Source: Romanomermis culicivorax (Eukaryota; Nematoda; Enoplea; Mermithida; Mermithidae). Taken from it: a DNA stretch of 64,000 bases. The DNA is taken from assembly GCA_963922205.1 (NCBI GenBank), contig CAWUHX010000027.1:558001-622000 (forward strand), in the 5' to 3' direction. Under the pieces are notes generated by a model. That model had not been told where the DNA came from. It searched no databases and was given only the letters and a program-made list of their open reading frames with translations. Positions 17,608-31,827 of the stretch are shown here, piece by piece (the stretch's first letter is position 1; each line of letters opens with the position of its first letter). Both the position numbers and the translations under genes were made by a program.

Positions 17608-17842
17608 ATTTTATGGCCTATCCAATTTTTTTCAGGTTTTTTACACATAGGTATATAAGCATAAGCCTAAGTTTAAGTCTAAGCCCAGGGCTAAGCCTAA
17701 GCCTAATCTTAAGCCCAAGCCTGAACTGAAGCCTAAGCCTAAGCCTAAGCCTAAGCCTAAACCTAAGCCTAAGCCTAACCCTAAGCCTAAGCCTACCTAT
17801 GCATAAAAAACCTCGTAAAAAATTCGATGGGCCATAAAAATG
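17608..17842. mobile_element. Inverted-repeat element enclosing interstitial telomeric TTAGGC repeats
   Basis: A left arm (about 17608-17656) and right arm (about 17793-17842) are inverted copies over about 48 bp with roughly 85% match (CATTTTATGGCC... against CATTTTTATGGCC...). Between them lies about 130 bp of (GCCTAA)n, that is (TTAGGC)n read on the minus strand, with variants such as CCCTAA and CTGAAC-type units. TTAGGC is the telomere hexamer of most nematodes. The right arm ends exactly where the LTR retrotransposon begins. Confidence 0.65.
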
Positions 17843-18451
17843 TTGTGCAAGTCTTTCCTTAGGGTTGAGAAAAGATTGGTTCTGGTCTGAACTGATCTGT
17901 TAGAGCTAATTCCTTGGCTAAGCCTCGAAGATGGCGCAACAGTCTAGTTCCCCAGACCTGGCAACAACTACTAATTACTTACCTTTAATTGAGAGGGCCT
18001 CACAACGAAGCCCTTGCAATCTCCTAGGAGAAAAAGATTCCTCCTCAGGAATAAACTTACTTACAGGATCCCTGTTAAGGTCTTCCTGTGCTTGGGGTCA
18101 GCAAGCAGGGCGCCTGGGCCTTTGGCCCTTTGCTCCAGATGACTAATATCGAATCTAAATAAACAGAATATTGATAAAGTAATACAAATATCGTAAAAAA
18201 TGTGGATGCACTACTAATAATTTATGTAAATAAACGACGAAGTTGCTGGGATAAAGTTTATTATTGGACGCCAGCACTTTTACCAAAATATAATAAAAAA
18301 ACATAATATAGTGAAAGAGTGATTTTCACTATCAATTCTCTCTCTTTGTGGCGCTCCACTTCCAAGCAAATGTTTGCACCCCTGGTCGTCCAATTCTTTA
18401 ATTTGCATGTCGATTTCCCATCACAACTTGCCAGCAACAGGATGCCCAACA
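17841..18451 (-). repeat. 3' LTR of the Ty3/gypsy element
   Basis: A 611-bp TG...CA repeat matching 31218-31827. In the first 235 bp I compared, roughly 6% of positions differ, so the insertion is old. Confidence 0.85.
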
Positions 18452-19141
18452 TCTGCACATCGAAACCGACCTATGGGAGGTAGAAAAAACTTTTGGCTGG
18501 GTTACCCTGGCATTACCGAAATTACCAAAAAATGTCTACCCTTTGGCCAACTCCCTGTTTCCCAGTCTGTCTTGGCTCAAACTCCCATAATGGTTGTTGG
18601 GCACAACAAATACCAAGGGCTGCGCCGCAATGGCTGGCAAGTGATGCCCATTTTGACCTCGGCTTTGGTGGAAAAGACCTCCTGCCCTAAGGAGTATGAC
18701 ATTGCCGTCCGCACCGAATTGGGTAGATTTTGGGTTCCGTCATATGATCTGCATGTTGTGGCAAGTTGTTGGTCGATGGTTTAATAGAGCATGCAAACCT
18801 CTTTCCAGCGTCTCTATTTTTCTAAAATAAACTAAAGACTATACAAAAAGATGATGCAGGAATGTACGAGTATCACAAAAATTTTAAAATGCACTAATAA
18901 TTTGAGCAAAAATGTGGCTAAAAATTTGAAAAGTATTTTTGCGGTTGCTTTTGCACCAGTTTTGTCAAAAAATAATTTTTGTAGGCCAGCAGCACCAAAA
19001 AATTTAAATAATATTTTTGGATTTTGTAATTTTGTAATCTTTTGGATTTTTTGTAATTTTATTAGTGTTGTTTGATTTTGTGTTTTATAGAATTAGTAGA
19101 ATGATATACGAAAAAGATAATTTTGGGCCAAAATTGTGCAG
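18452..19141 (-). other. Retrotransposon 3' untranslated region
   Basis: Between the last decayed ORF and the 3' LTR. Only short accidental ORFs are present, and no clear polypurine tract directly precedes the LTR, which is a further sign of decay. Confidence 0.5.
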
Positions 19142-20225
19142 CTATTTATTGCTGCTGCCCACTGCCTCTATAGCCTCCTCAAGGCCTTCCTCAGTAGTAC
19201 TCCGTCTGGCCTTGGCCTCCATCTTGGCCTTGATTCTGGCCTTGGTCTTGATGTCCTTGGCTCCTATCCCGTCTGCCAAGGGGTTTGAAATATGGATTGT
19301 GAAATTGCGCATCCAGGTCTTGGCCTTGGCGCTGCCAGTTTCCTCAGCCTCCATAGGGTCACTGAGGGCACCCTCAAAAACCTCCTCTGACTTGGCCTCC
19401 ACCATACTCCGGTGTACCCCTGTAAGGGGAATGGTTTGAGAATCCATCAGCTCTCCCCTGTTGTCTTTGCACTGAGCTGCTGCTTGTGGAATGGCTATAT
19501 TGTTGTTTTTGTTGTCCAAAAGTTGAATTTAGAGATTTTGATGATGAAGATTGAGATTTAGAAAGTGGACTTTTATATGAAGAAGTAGCGGCTCCACTAT
19601 ATGACCTCTGGCTGGTAAAGCTCCAAGATTGCAGCATCGACGGCTGCTGTTTTTTAGCCAGTGGAAGTCTAGGCACTTTAAACTTGCCAGGGCTTATGGG
19701 GTCCATGGGCTGATATTTATCAGGCTTCGGCTTGTCATCGCCCTGTGCCTTCCTTTTCAGGCCCATTTGGTTTAACCTTTGGGAACCCAGAAAGATGTAT
19801 TGCTGGAATGCCGCAATGTAGTACTTGTCTACACTGTATCCCTGGGCTTGGATGACCAGTTGTCTGTTTACAAATGAACAGGCCTGGGCATACCATCTAC
19901 CTATTGCCGTAGGTGTGATCAGAGTGAAATCCAACCATAAAAAGATCATCAGGGTCACATACCTGATGGCCATAAAGACGTCTGAAGCATCACAATCCAG
20001 AAGCCATCTGGGAATGAGAGCTAAAATGATCCACTTCCAGATATCCTCGGGTACACGTTCTCCATCAAACATGAAACCACCCTGCATTTGAAATTGCTGG
20101 CAGTAGTTATCATATATTTTGGCCATGGCATCATTCACCATTCTGTATACTATCCCCCTTTCCTGGCTGTCAAAGGCAAAATAATTGGCCACCTCCAGAT
20201 TTTCAAATGAGATAGGGCCAATCAT
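19142..20225 (-). pseudogene. Unrecognised retrotransposon ORF with Ser/Gln/Gly-rich tail
   Basis: A 283-codon open stretch (19374-20225) starts [16 protein letters not shown]. Residues about 60-110 include a hydrophobic, Trp-rich helix pair ([27 protein letters not shown]). From about residue 165 it becomes Lys/Pro-rich, then Ser/Gln/Gly-rich. Past its TGA the same frame continues a Gly-Gln-Asp-rich repeat-like tail, so the stop looks secondary. It sits where an envelope gene would sit in an errantivirus, but I see neither a signal peptide nor an envelope-type C-terminal membrane anchor. A nucleic-acid-binding or capsid-like role is conceivable because of the basic, disordered tail; this is speculation. 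Confidence 0.4.
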
Positions 20226-20260
20226 TGGCCTCTGTTCTCTCTGCCATTCCCAATAATCAA

Positions 20261-21757
20261 TCAGTCTCGGCTAATTGACCTGAAAGTGACATATTGAGGT
20301 GCTTCCCTAGCAGTTCTAGCCACCACATTCACTTTGACATTGTTGATCAGTTTTTCCTCCGATTCAAAATCGGGCTTAACCAATATGCTTCCCACCTTTT
20401 CGCTATAAAGTTTTTTGTTTTTGGCAGTATAGCTCATTGTGACTGATGAAGTTTTGCCAGACTTAGTACTAACCTCTCCACTGGTTTTCAATACCATTCG
20501 CCTCTGAGAGTATGTCGCAGCAGATGTTGTGGGTTTATCGGACATCATTTGACTCTGAGGTCTCCGTTTCCAACCTTTGGGTTGTCATGGCATCCCAGGT
20601 CATCCTTTCTTCAGCCCTGTCATAGGCATCATTTTCGGAACTGGTCACAGTCATTCCATTTGCTTTCTGTTCGGCTGCTAGTCTACATTGATGAGCTCTG
20701 CTGAGTCAGATGCAGTGCTTTAATTTCTCTTTAGCTAATTGTCAGATAAATCTTTCCGACATTCCCTCGGCCATCATCTGCTGAACTTTTCCAGGAGAAT
20801 AAACTCCGGGGATTCCTTCCTCGTAAACTTTACCCCCCCCCCTTCATCAGCTCTGTGGCCATTACTGCTGAATCTGAGCTGTTGTCAGCGCGCGACTGCT
20901 CCTTCAACTTCTTTTGTAATGCCCGCTAGCGCAGGAATTCCTGCCGCACCAGGCGTTTTTGTTCTGTAATTTTTGCCTGAAGGGCTTTGTGTCTTGCTTG
21001 AAAGTCATGAGCCATAGCATCTTTAGGCTGGACAGCTATTTCCTGCCATGTTTCCTGCATCTTGTCTAGTCTAACATCTATTCCTGACATTTTGGTTGCT
21101 GCATCATCTATTAGAGTCTGGACTTTCTCCTCCTCTATTTCTTGTTGCTGCATTTTAGCCTCCATAGAGTCTTTGTCCTCCAATGTCTGGTTTGCAGGCT
21201 CCAGAATTTCACCCTCTCCTTCCTCTGAACCAGACTCAGAGTCTGAATTTTGTATCTTCAGCAACAGCTGTTTAACTTTAGTTGGCAAAACGGCTAAAGC
21301 CGGAGGCAGGGATTGCATGATCGTAACTACTTCTGGTTCTACCTCTGCTGGCTGTTGAGGTTGTGGTACTACAACCTGTTGCGCTACCGCTTTTTTGCAT
21401 TTGCGATGGCACTACCACTACCACTGCAGCTGGTTGCGCAGTTTTGGTGACAACCACTGGTTGTTGCGATTTGACTACTGGCACTAGTGCTTACTGCTGT
21501 GTCTTAACTTGTCGTGACCCTCCAGCTTGCGCTGTCTGGGATGTAGAAGGATGGTTTAGCGATACCTTGGAAACTAACTTACCAGCTGGGGTATAGGTTA
21601 GTGTATACCCAGGCTTGTCTGAGGCTAGCATTCTCTCTGGGAAACTCTTGGAGAGGAATTCTGGTCTGATTTGGAGTGGATCGCATGGTGCATATGCCAT
21701 GGGATAGTCCATTGGATTCTCATCTTCCCTCATAGGGTACCGCAATCCTGGTGTCAA
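20261..21757 (-). pseudogene. Unrecognised retrotransposon ORFs: coiled-coil and acidic segments
   Basis: Three or four adjacent open stretches on the minus strand, in different frames. 21491-21757 is a Pro-rich peptide. 21278-21484 is Val/Gln/Thr-rich. 20926-21318 holds a long acidic Ser/Glu patch ([14 protein letters not shown]) followed by a coiled-coil-like helix (about 80 residues rich in Glu, Gln, Lys and Ala). 20261-20548 begins MMSDKPTTSAATYSQRRM. Closely spaced open frames with few long gaps suggest one original reading frame or two, broken by indels. No family is recognised. Confidence 0.35.
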
Positions 21758-21880
21758 AGTCTCGAAACCTATATAATAAAAGATTACATAATAGTAAAGA
21801 TTTACTTTATAGGCTTTGTCCTTAAGGATTGATTTGTACTCACTGACTTCGAGTGTTTCTTCCGCTTGCCTAAATTGCTA

Positions 21881-23699
<1,819 letters not shown>

Positions 23700-23700
<1 letters not shown>

Positions 23701-24939
23701 CCACTACACCAAGCAGGTTAAGTTTCCCAGAAAGATAGATTAGTGCAGGCTTGTGTTACGTGAGCCACTGATTTAACAAACTGGCAGGCAACTAACACCT
23801 TACCAAATCTTACCCTTACTACTTCTATATGTTGGGGAGGGTAGACCTGATCCGATTTTCCACCATTTAATGGGATCCCAATCTCTGACCAGCTGCTTGA
23901 GTGACGAACTACGCTTCATTGTGGTGCTCAGTATTTACAACTTTTATAGTGCTCAAGATTGATAATTTTTTATGATTTTGATTTTGAAAAATGATATAAT
24001 TTGATTTTAAAATAATTAATTTTTATTGACATTTGATAATTTAAAATTTGAATGAGCTGAACCCAAGGTTCTAGGTTTCCCTCCAAAGGTCTAACTCCGC
24101 CAATAGCAGGTTTATTTCCAAATTAGGAAATCCCTCATTGGCTATGAGTTTCGGATTCTGGGTACTCCCCGTTTTTGTTCCCTCTAAGTTCTAGCCTCGT
24201 TCCCAATTAATTTGGAGGGCTGAGTTGGTCTTCCAGTGACTTCTGGGCATTTTCTGTGATTTCCCAAAAATGCTTAATAAAATAAGTTTGAAGCTTACCA
24301 TTGATAAAGAAGAACCCATTATCTTGCGGGTGTTGCCGTCTTCCATATTCTATGTGGCCTTGGGTGTGCGACCACTCAGGCCTTGGAGCTTGTTGGCAGC
24401 TGTGTGTGCCTTTTCCCATTTTCGATTTTTTTCGAAAATTTGCTCTTTCCAATAATAAAATTTCTAAATTTGTAAAAATTTTGTAACTGCTGAGAAAGTA
24501 TAATTTAGCAATTTTGCTACTTTCCTTTTTATGTATGATATGGGGGAAGTTTTACTTCTTCCTTCTGATGGAAGTATAGAATTCAGATGAGAAGGGGCAG
24601 CAATAATTTACTTTGGAAAAATGAAAAATTTTGAAAGTTGTAATTTTTTGAAAAGATCAGAAAATTTTTTGGGTTGTCACTGTGGTCTAAAATTCCGTAG
24701 AATTTTTTCCTGAGTCTGAGATATATAAAAAAAAATTACAAAATTGACATGAATAATACATACATGCGATAAATATTACAGAATTTTACAAAATAAATTG
24801 AAAAATGAGTACTTACATGGGCGAGAAATATACAAGAAAATCTGCACAAAATTGCACATAGATTCCCTTGAGTGAAATTTCACAATGAATGTGATTGGTT
24901 TGGTGCTCCAGTTGTAACTGTATGGGCCATATTGGAAAG
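23700..24939 (-). other. Retrotransposon interior without recognisable domain
   Basis: Short, mostly out-of-frame ORFs. Around 23690-23930 fragments on the minus strand may belong to the start of the post-integrase ORF. 24460-24930 is AT-rich with no coding signal. Confidence 0.4.
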
Positions 24940-25891
24940 TTATGTACTTTCTTTGTGTGGCATGTCCTGATTGGTTCGTGCTATTTGCAGCAAGACCCCA
25001 GTGGTCTTGTAATGAAAATGTTTCAGCCTGCTAATTGAAACAATTTGGCAATTTAGCGGGTTGTCCCAATGAACAATGGTGACGACATTCTCCACTGCTC
25101 GCGAAATGTCAGAAATTATGAATGAACCAGACCAAGGTAGTCCTAATTTTTTCTGCTTATCAACTTTGAGCAGAACCCAGTCCTTTTCTTTGAACTTGTG
25201 TTCCTTGGACTTTTTATCAAAGTATTTCTTGGATTTTTCTGTAGCACTCTGGATATTTTTTGCAATATCCTCGTAAAGGTTGACTAAATGATTTGTCAAC
25301 ACAAATTTTTATGCCTCTGCATTGATATCTGGCATTAAAATATTGTATGCTTTCGACAAGTTTGACCTGAAGGTTGCCTCATGACCTCGAAGCAACAAGA
25401 ATGGGGATTGCTCCATGTGGTGTAGCATTATAGGCAAAACCCATAGCTCTCAAATATTGTGGCCAGTTGTCCTTTTCTTCAATCGCTACTTTTCTGAGCT
25501 GCTTAATAAGTGTCTGATTGAATCTTTTAACTATACCATTTCCCTGTGGATGGTATGCTGTTGTATAAATCTTTTGACACTCTAATAACTTGGAGATTTC
25601 TTTCATAAGATCTGAGGTAAAACAACCTCCTCTGTCACTGAGTATTCTCCGTGGAGCCCCGTGTCTAAATACAATAGCTTGTAGAAAAAAATCTACAATG
25701 GTGCTAGCTGACTGATCATGAACCAGTCCAGCTTCAACCCATTTTGTTAAATAGTCCTGAAAGACTATGACATATGGTCTCTTCTCACTTAGTGGAGAAA
25801 TACCCACAATATCCACTGGTACTATATCAAACAGACCTTTTGGAATTATTGACATCAGTGGTGGAAGTTCAGCATTTCCCGGGTTAGCCAT
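24940..25891 (-). pseudogene. Ty3/gypsy integrase core and C-terminal region (decayed)
   Basis: 25379-25891 carries the retroviral-type integrase core: VPVDIVG with the first Asp, then a FxDYLTKW block, then ILSDRGGCFTSDL with the second Asp, then YHPQGNGIVKRFNQTL. In this last motif the catalytic Glu is expected where Lys is encoded (25526-25528), so the DDE triad is incomplete. After a break, 24940-25302 gives the C-terminal part (KKSKEHKFKEKDWVLLKVDKQ type, the SH3-like region). The zinc-binding segment is upstream in 25949-26602. Integrase inserts cDNA into host DNA; this copy should be inactive. Confidence 0.8.
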
Positions 25892-25948
25892 TTGGCAAAC
25901 TGGACAAAACTTGATCGAGTGCCTGACATCCTTTTCTATTCCAGGCCA

Positions 25949-27800
25949 CTAGAACCGTTTTTTAATCATAGCAAGAGTTCTCTTGAACCCTTGATGAGTC
26001 ATCATAAGGGCATCATGGTACTGGTGCAAAGTATTTTCTCTCAGACAGGATGGGACCCCCACTTGATTGTCAGCTCCCTGTCCAGCCTCCGGGTATAACA
26101 CATCATTCTGGATGTAAAATCCACTGTGATACATGGTTATCCCATTTGGACCCAATCTATCAAAATAAGGTTTTAATACCTCATCTTTTCTCTGCAAGAG
26201 GGCCATGAGATCATCTCTAATTAGCTTTTTTGGCAACTCCCTTTCTTTGGGGTCTGCCAAACTGAATTCTGGTTTCTTTTCCAGATATAACCAATAAACT
26301 CTTTTTTCCTTACCCTTTTTCTGGTTTCTCTCTTTTTGATTTACCTGCCCCTGATTGCTATCAGGCTGAACTTGAGCCTGATTAGCCTTTTCCACTTCTT
26401 TCGCCATGCTCCTTGTAGTGACCACATTTACCAAGTTCGCAGGCAAGATAGACTCTGGATCACCCTCAGAATCTTCAGGATATATTTGGGTGAATCTTGG
26501 AATTGCATCAATCCTTTGACTTTGTTCACTTTTGAGTTCTGGATATAACGGAGTACCATCTTCAGGATTCCGATCTGTCAAAATTCTGAATCTCTTCACC
26601 AAATTAGATGTGTTTCCTCAATTTTTTGTGCTTCCAGATCTTTCAGATTTGACTCTCATCTATCTTCTTAGAACGTGTGTTCCCACTTTGGCTGTATTTT
26701 TTCCATCTGATCATCTGGTTCATCCATTCTAGAAAGGAAATCTACCACAGCATTTTGTTTTCCAGGCACATACTCTAGTTTATAGTTGAACTGAGAGATG
26801 AATGAGTACCATCTCTTCAACTTACTATTGGTCATTGCATTCATCTTTATTGAGAGTAAAGGCGTGTGATCTGTTCTAATGATCACTCTATGACCTACTA
26901 GGTAGTGCTTGTATAACTTTAAACTATAAACTATGGCCAGACATTCTCTCTCCATGGCTGACCATTTTTTCTCGCCAGCTTTCAAAATTCTGCTATCATA
27001 AGCTATTACGCAGCCATTGGACTTGGTCTCCTGGTAGAGAACTGCTCCCAGTGCTGTTCCACTGGCATCCATCTGAAGGACAAAGTCTGCAGAACTGTCC
27101 AGAAATGGGTACCTCAGAAAAGGCACTGACAACAAAGCATCCTTTAGGCTTTGAAAAGCCTGATGATGAACCTCAGATACTTCCCAAATGCTATTTTTTC
27201 CACTTAGTTTGTACAAGAGTTCTGCCAATTTAGCTGGACCTTGTATGAACTTCTTACACGGTTGTAGCATTCCTAAAAACCTTTGGAGTTTTCTCTTGGA
27301 CTCTGGGAATGGGAATTCTTTAATGGCTTTAACCTTCTTCGGATCTGATGAAACTCCATCCAAATTTAAGATATGTCCTAAAAAATGAACTCTCTCTGGG
27401 AGAAATTCAAACTTTTCCGGCTTCAAGGTCAACTGAGACTTTCTTAGAGCTTGCAGGACTAGCTCTAAATTAACTAAATGTTCCTCAAATGTGTTTAAGA
27501 ATACTTTAATATCATCTATATAGAGGAGACAGATCTTCCACACATATGGGTGCAAAAAACTTTCCATCCTATACTGGAACTCTGCTGGCACATTTTTTAA
27601 ACCAAAGTTCATGACTTCAAATCAATATAGCTCTTCCTGGCATATGAAAGCAGTTTTTCCTTGCTTTCTTCATCTATTTACACTTGCCAATACTCTGACT
27701 TAAGATCCAAGGTGGTATAAAACTTGGCTCTTCCTAAACAGTCCAGATAGTCATTTATTCTTGGAATGGGAAACTTATCATCTTTTGTAACCTCATTTAT
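25949..27800 (-). pseudogene. Ty3/gypsy reverse transcriptase, RNase H and integrase zinc finger (decayed)
   Basis: The RT N-terminal motifs are spread over frames at 27610-27800 (FPIPRINDYLDCLGRAKFYT, LDLKSEY), with stops and a frameshift. 26668-27612 holds motif B FGLKNVPAEFQ, the YIDD box (27511-27522), and the region LKPEKFEFLPERVHFLGH. RNase H follows with DASGTALGAVLYQ, MERECLAIVYSLKLYKHYL and TDHTPLL, then NAVVDFLSRM. 25949-26602 covers the linker and an H-x-H...C-x2-C zinc-binding pattern that runs through a TAG into 25891. The motif order identifies a Ty3/gypsy pol. Confidence 0.88.
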
Positions 27801-28219
27801 ACCCCTAAAGTCCACTACTGGTCACTTGGTACCATCCTTTTTACCTACTAAAAATAAAGGAGCGCCCAAGGCGACTTTGATGGTTCTATGACACCCTTTT
27901 TGAGCATGTCTTGTACATGCTCACCAACATGTGGCCTTAAATTAATAGCAGTCCTGTGATACTATTTAGCCACAGGTGCTGCATCACCTGTATTTATTTT
28001 ACAGGTCAAATAGAGTGTAGTAGTTGGTGGATCATTAGGCAAGGTGAATATATTCTCTGTATTTAGTGAGACATCTTAGAGCTTGTTCCAATTGATCAGA
28101 AGGTATGTTGGATTTAGCTAGCATACTTTACAAAGCTTTCCTGAACTCCTTCTCATCACTTTGAGTCGAATCAGGTTAAGCTTGGACTGCACAAGTTTGT
28201 GACTTCTCCTCTTCTTCAA

Positions 28220-28699
28220 CTATCTTCCCCCTTTTTCTGTTCCCACAATTACATTTTCACATGCTTCAGGGATAACAATTGCTTTTATAGGAAACTGTCC
28301 ACACAGGGTATCCATCCTAAATTGAATATACCCATGGGCTTGAACTGTTTTATCATTGGCTACAGTAACATTTAATATCTTTGGATATTCAGTGTAATCG
28401 GGACCCAAAGTTTCTTTCAGAAACTTAGCTGACATCACTGTACACTGAGCTCCTGTGTCAATGAGAGCCAATGTCTTATGACCTCCTATTATAACCTCAA
28501 TATGGAATGGGCTGTCTTGGGGTACATATCCAGCAAATGTTTCTCCTGGTCTGCCTCTCTTTATCACCTGTACTGCTGGTACTACATTTTGAGCTGCAAT
28601 AGTATTCATTTGGACAATGCTACCCAATACTACCTCAAGGAAACTCACTCTCTGATCTGCCTGTACAAAAGGATTCATTTGTGATTGCCTAGCAACCAT
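28220..28699 (-). pseudogene. Ty3/gypsy aspartic protease region
   Basis: The open stretch contains the retropepsin active site LALIDTGAQCTVMS (DTG at about 28455-28463) with a following beta-rich segment. A FPIKAIVIPEACENVIVG stretch serves the usual hydrophobic-Gly motif near the C-terminus. It matures gag-pol in active elements. It lies between the gag-like Gly/Arg-rich segment and the RT in the expected order. Confidence 0.75.
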
Positions 28700-30760
28700 T
28701 ACACTTGAATAATCCTTTTGGGGTTGCTGATTTGTGAATTGACCTTGGTGCAGAGTCTGAGTTGGTCCCGTAATACCCTGAGTAGGCTGAGGTGGCTGTC
28801 ATGCAGCATGCTGTTGGAACTGCTGCATCTGCTGATACTGCTTCTGCAGTTCTTTCTGCTTTTTGAATTCCAGAAATCGGAATTCTGTTCAAAATTTTCA
28901 TGGCCATCCTGATATCTAGAGTAGCCAATATGACAAGCACGTCTGTCTCTGCTATTAAAGTTAGCATTTGGGTAACCTCCTCTACCTCTGTAGTTACCTC
29001 GAGCAAAATTGCTGAAGCCTCCCCTATTGAAAGTAGGGAAGCTAGCTCTACCTCTGCTCTTGTGTTCGGACAAAACTCACTGTGTCCTGCAGTCTACAGT
29101 ATTTCCTGTTATGTTCTTGTGGAACTCACACCATGGCTTTGTAGGATCTTGGGAGAGTTGACCTCACTGGCCGGTGCCAGGTATGGCCAATCAGACTGAT
29201 TTTCCGTTTGTCTACCATCAACTTTTTGCTTGGGTTAATTGAATTTTTCGACCAATTGTACCATTTCTTTGGAAATTTTTAACAGAAGCGACTCCTTCTT
29301 ACCTTTTTCGGTCTGAGCCCTAGGGGCTTCCTGGACTGGAATCTCCACTATATCAGGTGAATCACTTCTGGACCTCTGGGTCTCAGCTGGTACTTAATTA
29401 CTTAAACTCTGGTATGGCTGCTGAAACCTTTGTCTCCGGCTTTGCTGGAGGCCACCTGACTGATTTCTTGTAACTACCGCAATTTCAGGGTCTTGCCCAC
29501 TCTCCATGACTACCTCATTGATAACAGTTGGATCCTGCTGAGTACCTTTAGGTCCATACCTTTGAACAGCATTTCTATATCTATGTTCAATATCATGAAC
29601 TTTAACTACTAAGTCATACCAAATTCTAAAGGTAAGCTTAGAATTTTTCAGCTCAGACTGAAATGTGGGATCACTCTTGTACACAAATGTGTCAATAATC
29701 AGTCATTGCTTTGACTGATAGTCTAAATCTCCCTTTACAAGTCCCACTAATATACTGACTCTTTTTAAAAAGTCAATGGCCTGTTCATTGGGTCTCTGTT
29801 GGATCTCAAATAATTCCCTGGTTAAAATTTCCAGGTTACATTCTGGTGCAAAGACATTAATTATGGCTCTCCTGGCATCCCTATAGGTCATGTTGTCACT
29901 TGCAGCAGCCTTTGGTCTGCCCTTAGAAAGCCTCAGCAGTTCCTCATACTTAGCTGATTTGGTTGTATCCCTACAGAGTTCCCCTTCTAGTGCTGTTAAG
30001 AAGCTAAGCACTTGCTGATTTACCATACCTTCTTCTAAAAGCCTGGGTAACACACCTTCAACGATATTCCTTATAACAATCTCTTGTGCCAAATTAGTTG
30101 CTGGCATTTTCCTCTGATCATATGCTGCCATTAGAACTGGATCCATATCAGAGTTTAAAGATTGCAACATAATTGGGTTTGGATCTTGTAGCGGTGGTAC
30201 ACCTCCTTGATTTGATGGTAAATTGTCTCTGTCAAATCTGTAATCCCTATATGGGAAACATGCCAGTTGATCTGGTCTAAGGGTATTTGGATCAATTATA
30301 TTTCCTCAACCATCATAGACCACTCTTGTCAAAGTCAGATGCTGCTGAGCTAGCTGATTTTGATTCCTCTGGACTGCAGATTGCTCCACTCCCTCGAATC
30401 AAATATCCCTAGCCCGACCTCTCCAACTTTTAGGCTCAAAGTTTAGCCTTTGCCCTTCACCAAACTCTGGCCTATTACTAGGCCATGCACCTGCATATGT
30501 TTCAGCTAAGAGATGGGTGTCTCTTTCTGCCCCCATATTACATGGTCTAACCTTTCTATCCAGCTCCTGTCCATGACCTTCCACTTCCTCTTATTGTCCT
30601 CTGTGGCAGCGTTCACCATGATGTGGAAAAAGGCTTCGACAGTTCCTTTCAATTTGTGTAGCTGCATTATCAATTCTTGATTGGACATCTTGGGAGCTGT
30701 CGGATCCTCTCTAACCATTGCTATTTGGTTTTGTGGTCTACTTCGTTCAAATTCAGTCGA
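28690..30760 (-). pseudogene. Ty3/gypsy gag-like region (decayed)
   Basis: 29703-30170 encodes a helical, capsid-like segment with a LTRELFEIQQRPNEQAIDFL pattern typical of retrotransposon gag (Glu-Leu-x-x-x-Gln-x-x-x-Glu-x-x-x-x-Tyr/Phe). 29394-29684 continues it in another frame. 28699-29073 is rich in Gly, Arg and Asn (FARGNYRGRGGYPNANF), like a nucleic-acid-binding nucleocapsid tail without a clear CCHC knuckle. 30506-30718 may be its N-terminus. Several stops and frame changes separate the pieces. Confidence 0.65.
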
Positions 30761-31217
30761 ATTTCAGGTGTAACAATATCCCATTCTGGTCTTGCTAATT
30801 TGACTGGCAGTGGTGATCATTTAATGTTCAGTGGCGGTGGTCCCTCTGTGTCTGGATTTGGATTCACCAGGCCTGCCTCTTGCGGTTCCATGGCAATCAT
30901 TGGCAGGTGTGCTACAGGCACACCCACATCTTGGGTCATAAAGTGCATTGCCTGCTGTTGCAATGGCTACACCCTCACAGGAGTCTGATCTGGAATCACT
31001 GGGTCCGGGGCAGAATGATGTTGCTGATCCCCATCTCCCAAATTGGATAGATTCCCAGCACTCACCACTCTGGGTGGTGATCTATGTAAAGTATTACCTC
31101 TCAGTATCCTTTCATTTAGCATTTTAAATCCTGCTAATTTTCTGTAGAAACCTGGAGGATATTTTTTCTCCTAGTCTGACTATGAAGTTCCATTGTGAGG
31201 AGTTAAAAGCCACCACT
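30761..31217 (-). promoter_or_regulatory. Retrotransposon leader with primer-binding site
   Basis: Directly inside the 5' LTR, after a two-base spacer, the minus strand reads TGGTGGCTTTTAACTCC (31199-31215). It begins TGG, complementary to the CCA end of a tRNA, as a primer-binding site should. The tRNA was not identified. The rest of the leader has no long ORF on the minus strand. Confidence 0.55.
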
Positions 31218-31827
31218 TGTTGTGCAAGTCTTTCCTTAGGGTTGAGAAAAGATTGGTTCTGGTCTGAACTGACCTGTTAGAGCTAATTCCTTGGCTAAGC
31301 CTCGGAGATGGTACAACAGTCCGGCTCCCCAGACCTGGTAATAACAACTAGTTACTTACCTTTAATTGAGGGGGGCCTCACAACGAAGCCCTTGCAATCT
31401 CTTAGGAGAGAAAGATTCCTCCTCAGGAATAAACTTACTTGCAGGATCCCTGTTAAGGTCTTCCTGTGCTTGGCATCAGCAAGCGGGGCGCCTGGGCCTT
31501 TGGCCCTTCGCTCCAGATGACTAATATCGAATCTAAATAAATAGAACATTAATAAAATAATACAAATATTGTAAAAAATGAGGATGCAGCACTAATAATA
31601 TACGTAAATAAACGACGAAGTTGTTGGGATAAAGTTTATTATTGGACACCAGCACTTTACCAATATATTATAAAAAACGTAATATAGTGAAAGAATGATT
31701 TTCACCATCACTTCCTTCTCTTTGTGGTGCTCCACTTCCATGCAAATCTTTGCGCCACTGGTCGTCCAATTCTTCGATTTGCATGTCGATTCCCCATCGC
31801 AACATACCAGCAACAGGGTGCCCAACA
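31218..31827 (-). repeat. 5' LTR of the Ty3/gypsy element
   Basis: A 610-bp TG...CA repeat matching 17841-18451. Both contain AATAAA/AATATAATA-type AT blocks near their middle. Confidence 0.85.

Noticed and set aside
17544..17729. ORF with Ser-Leu repeats over the telomere-like tract
   Set aside because: It is the translation of degenerate hexamer repeats.
19374..20225. Retroviral envelope gene
   Set aside because: No signal peptide, no cleavage site and no C-terminal anchor; the tail is Ser/Gln/Gly-rich and basic.
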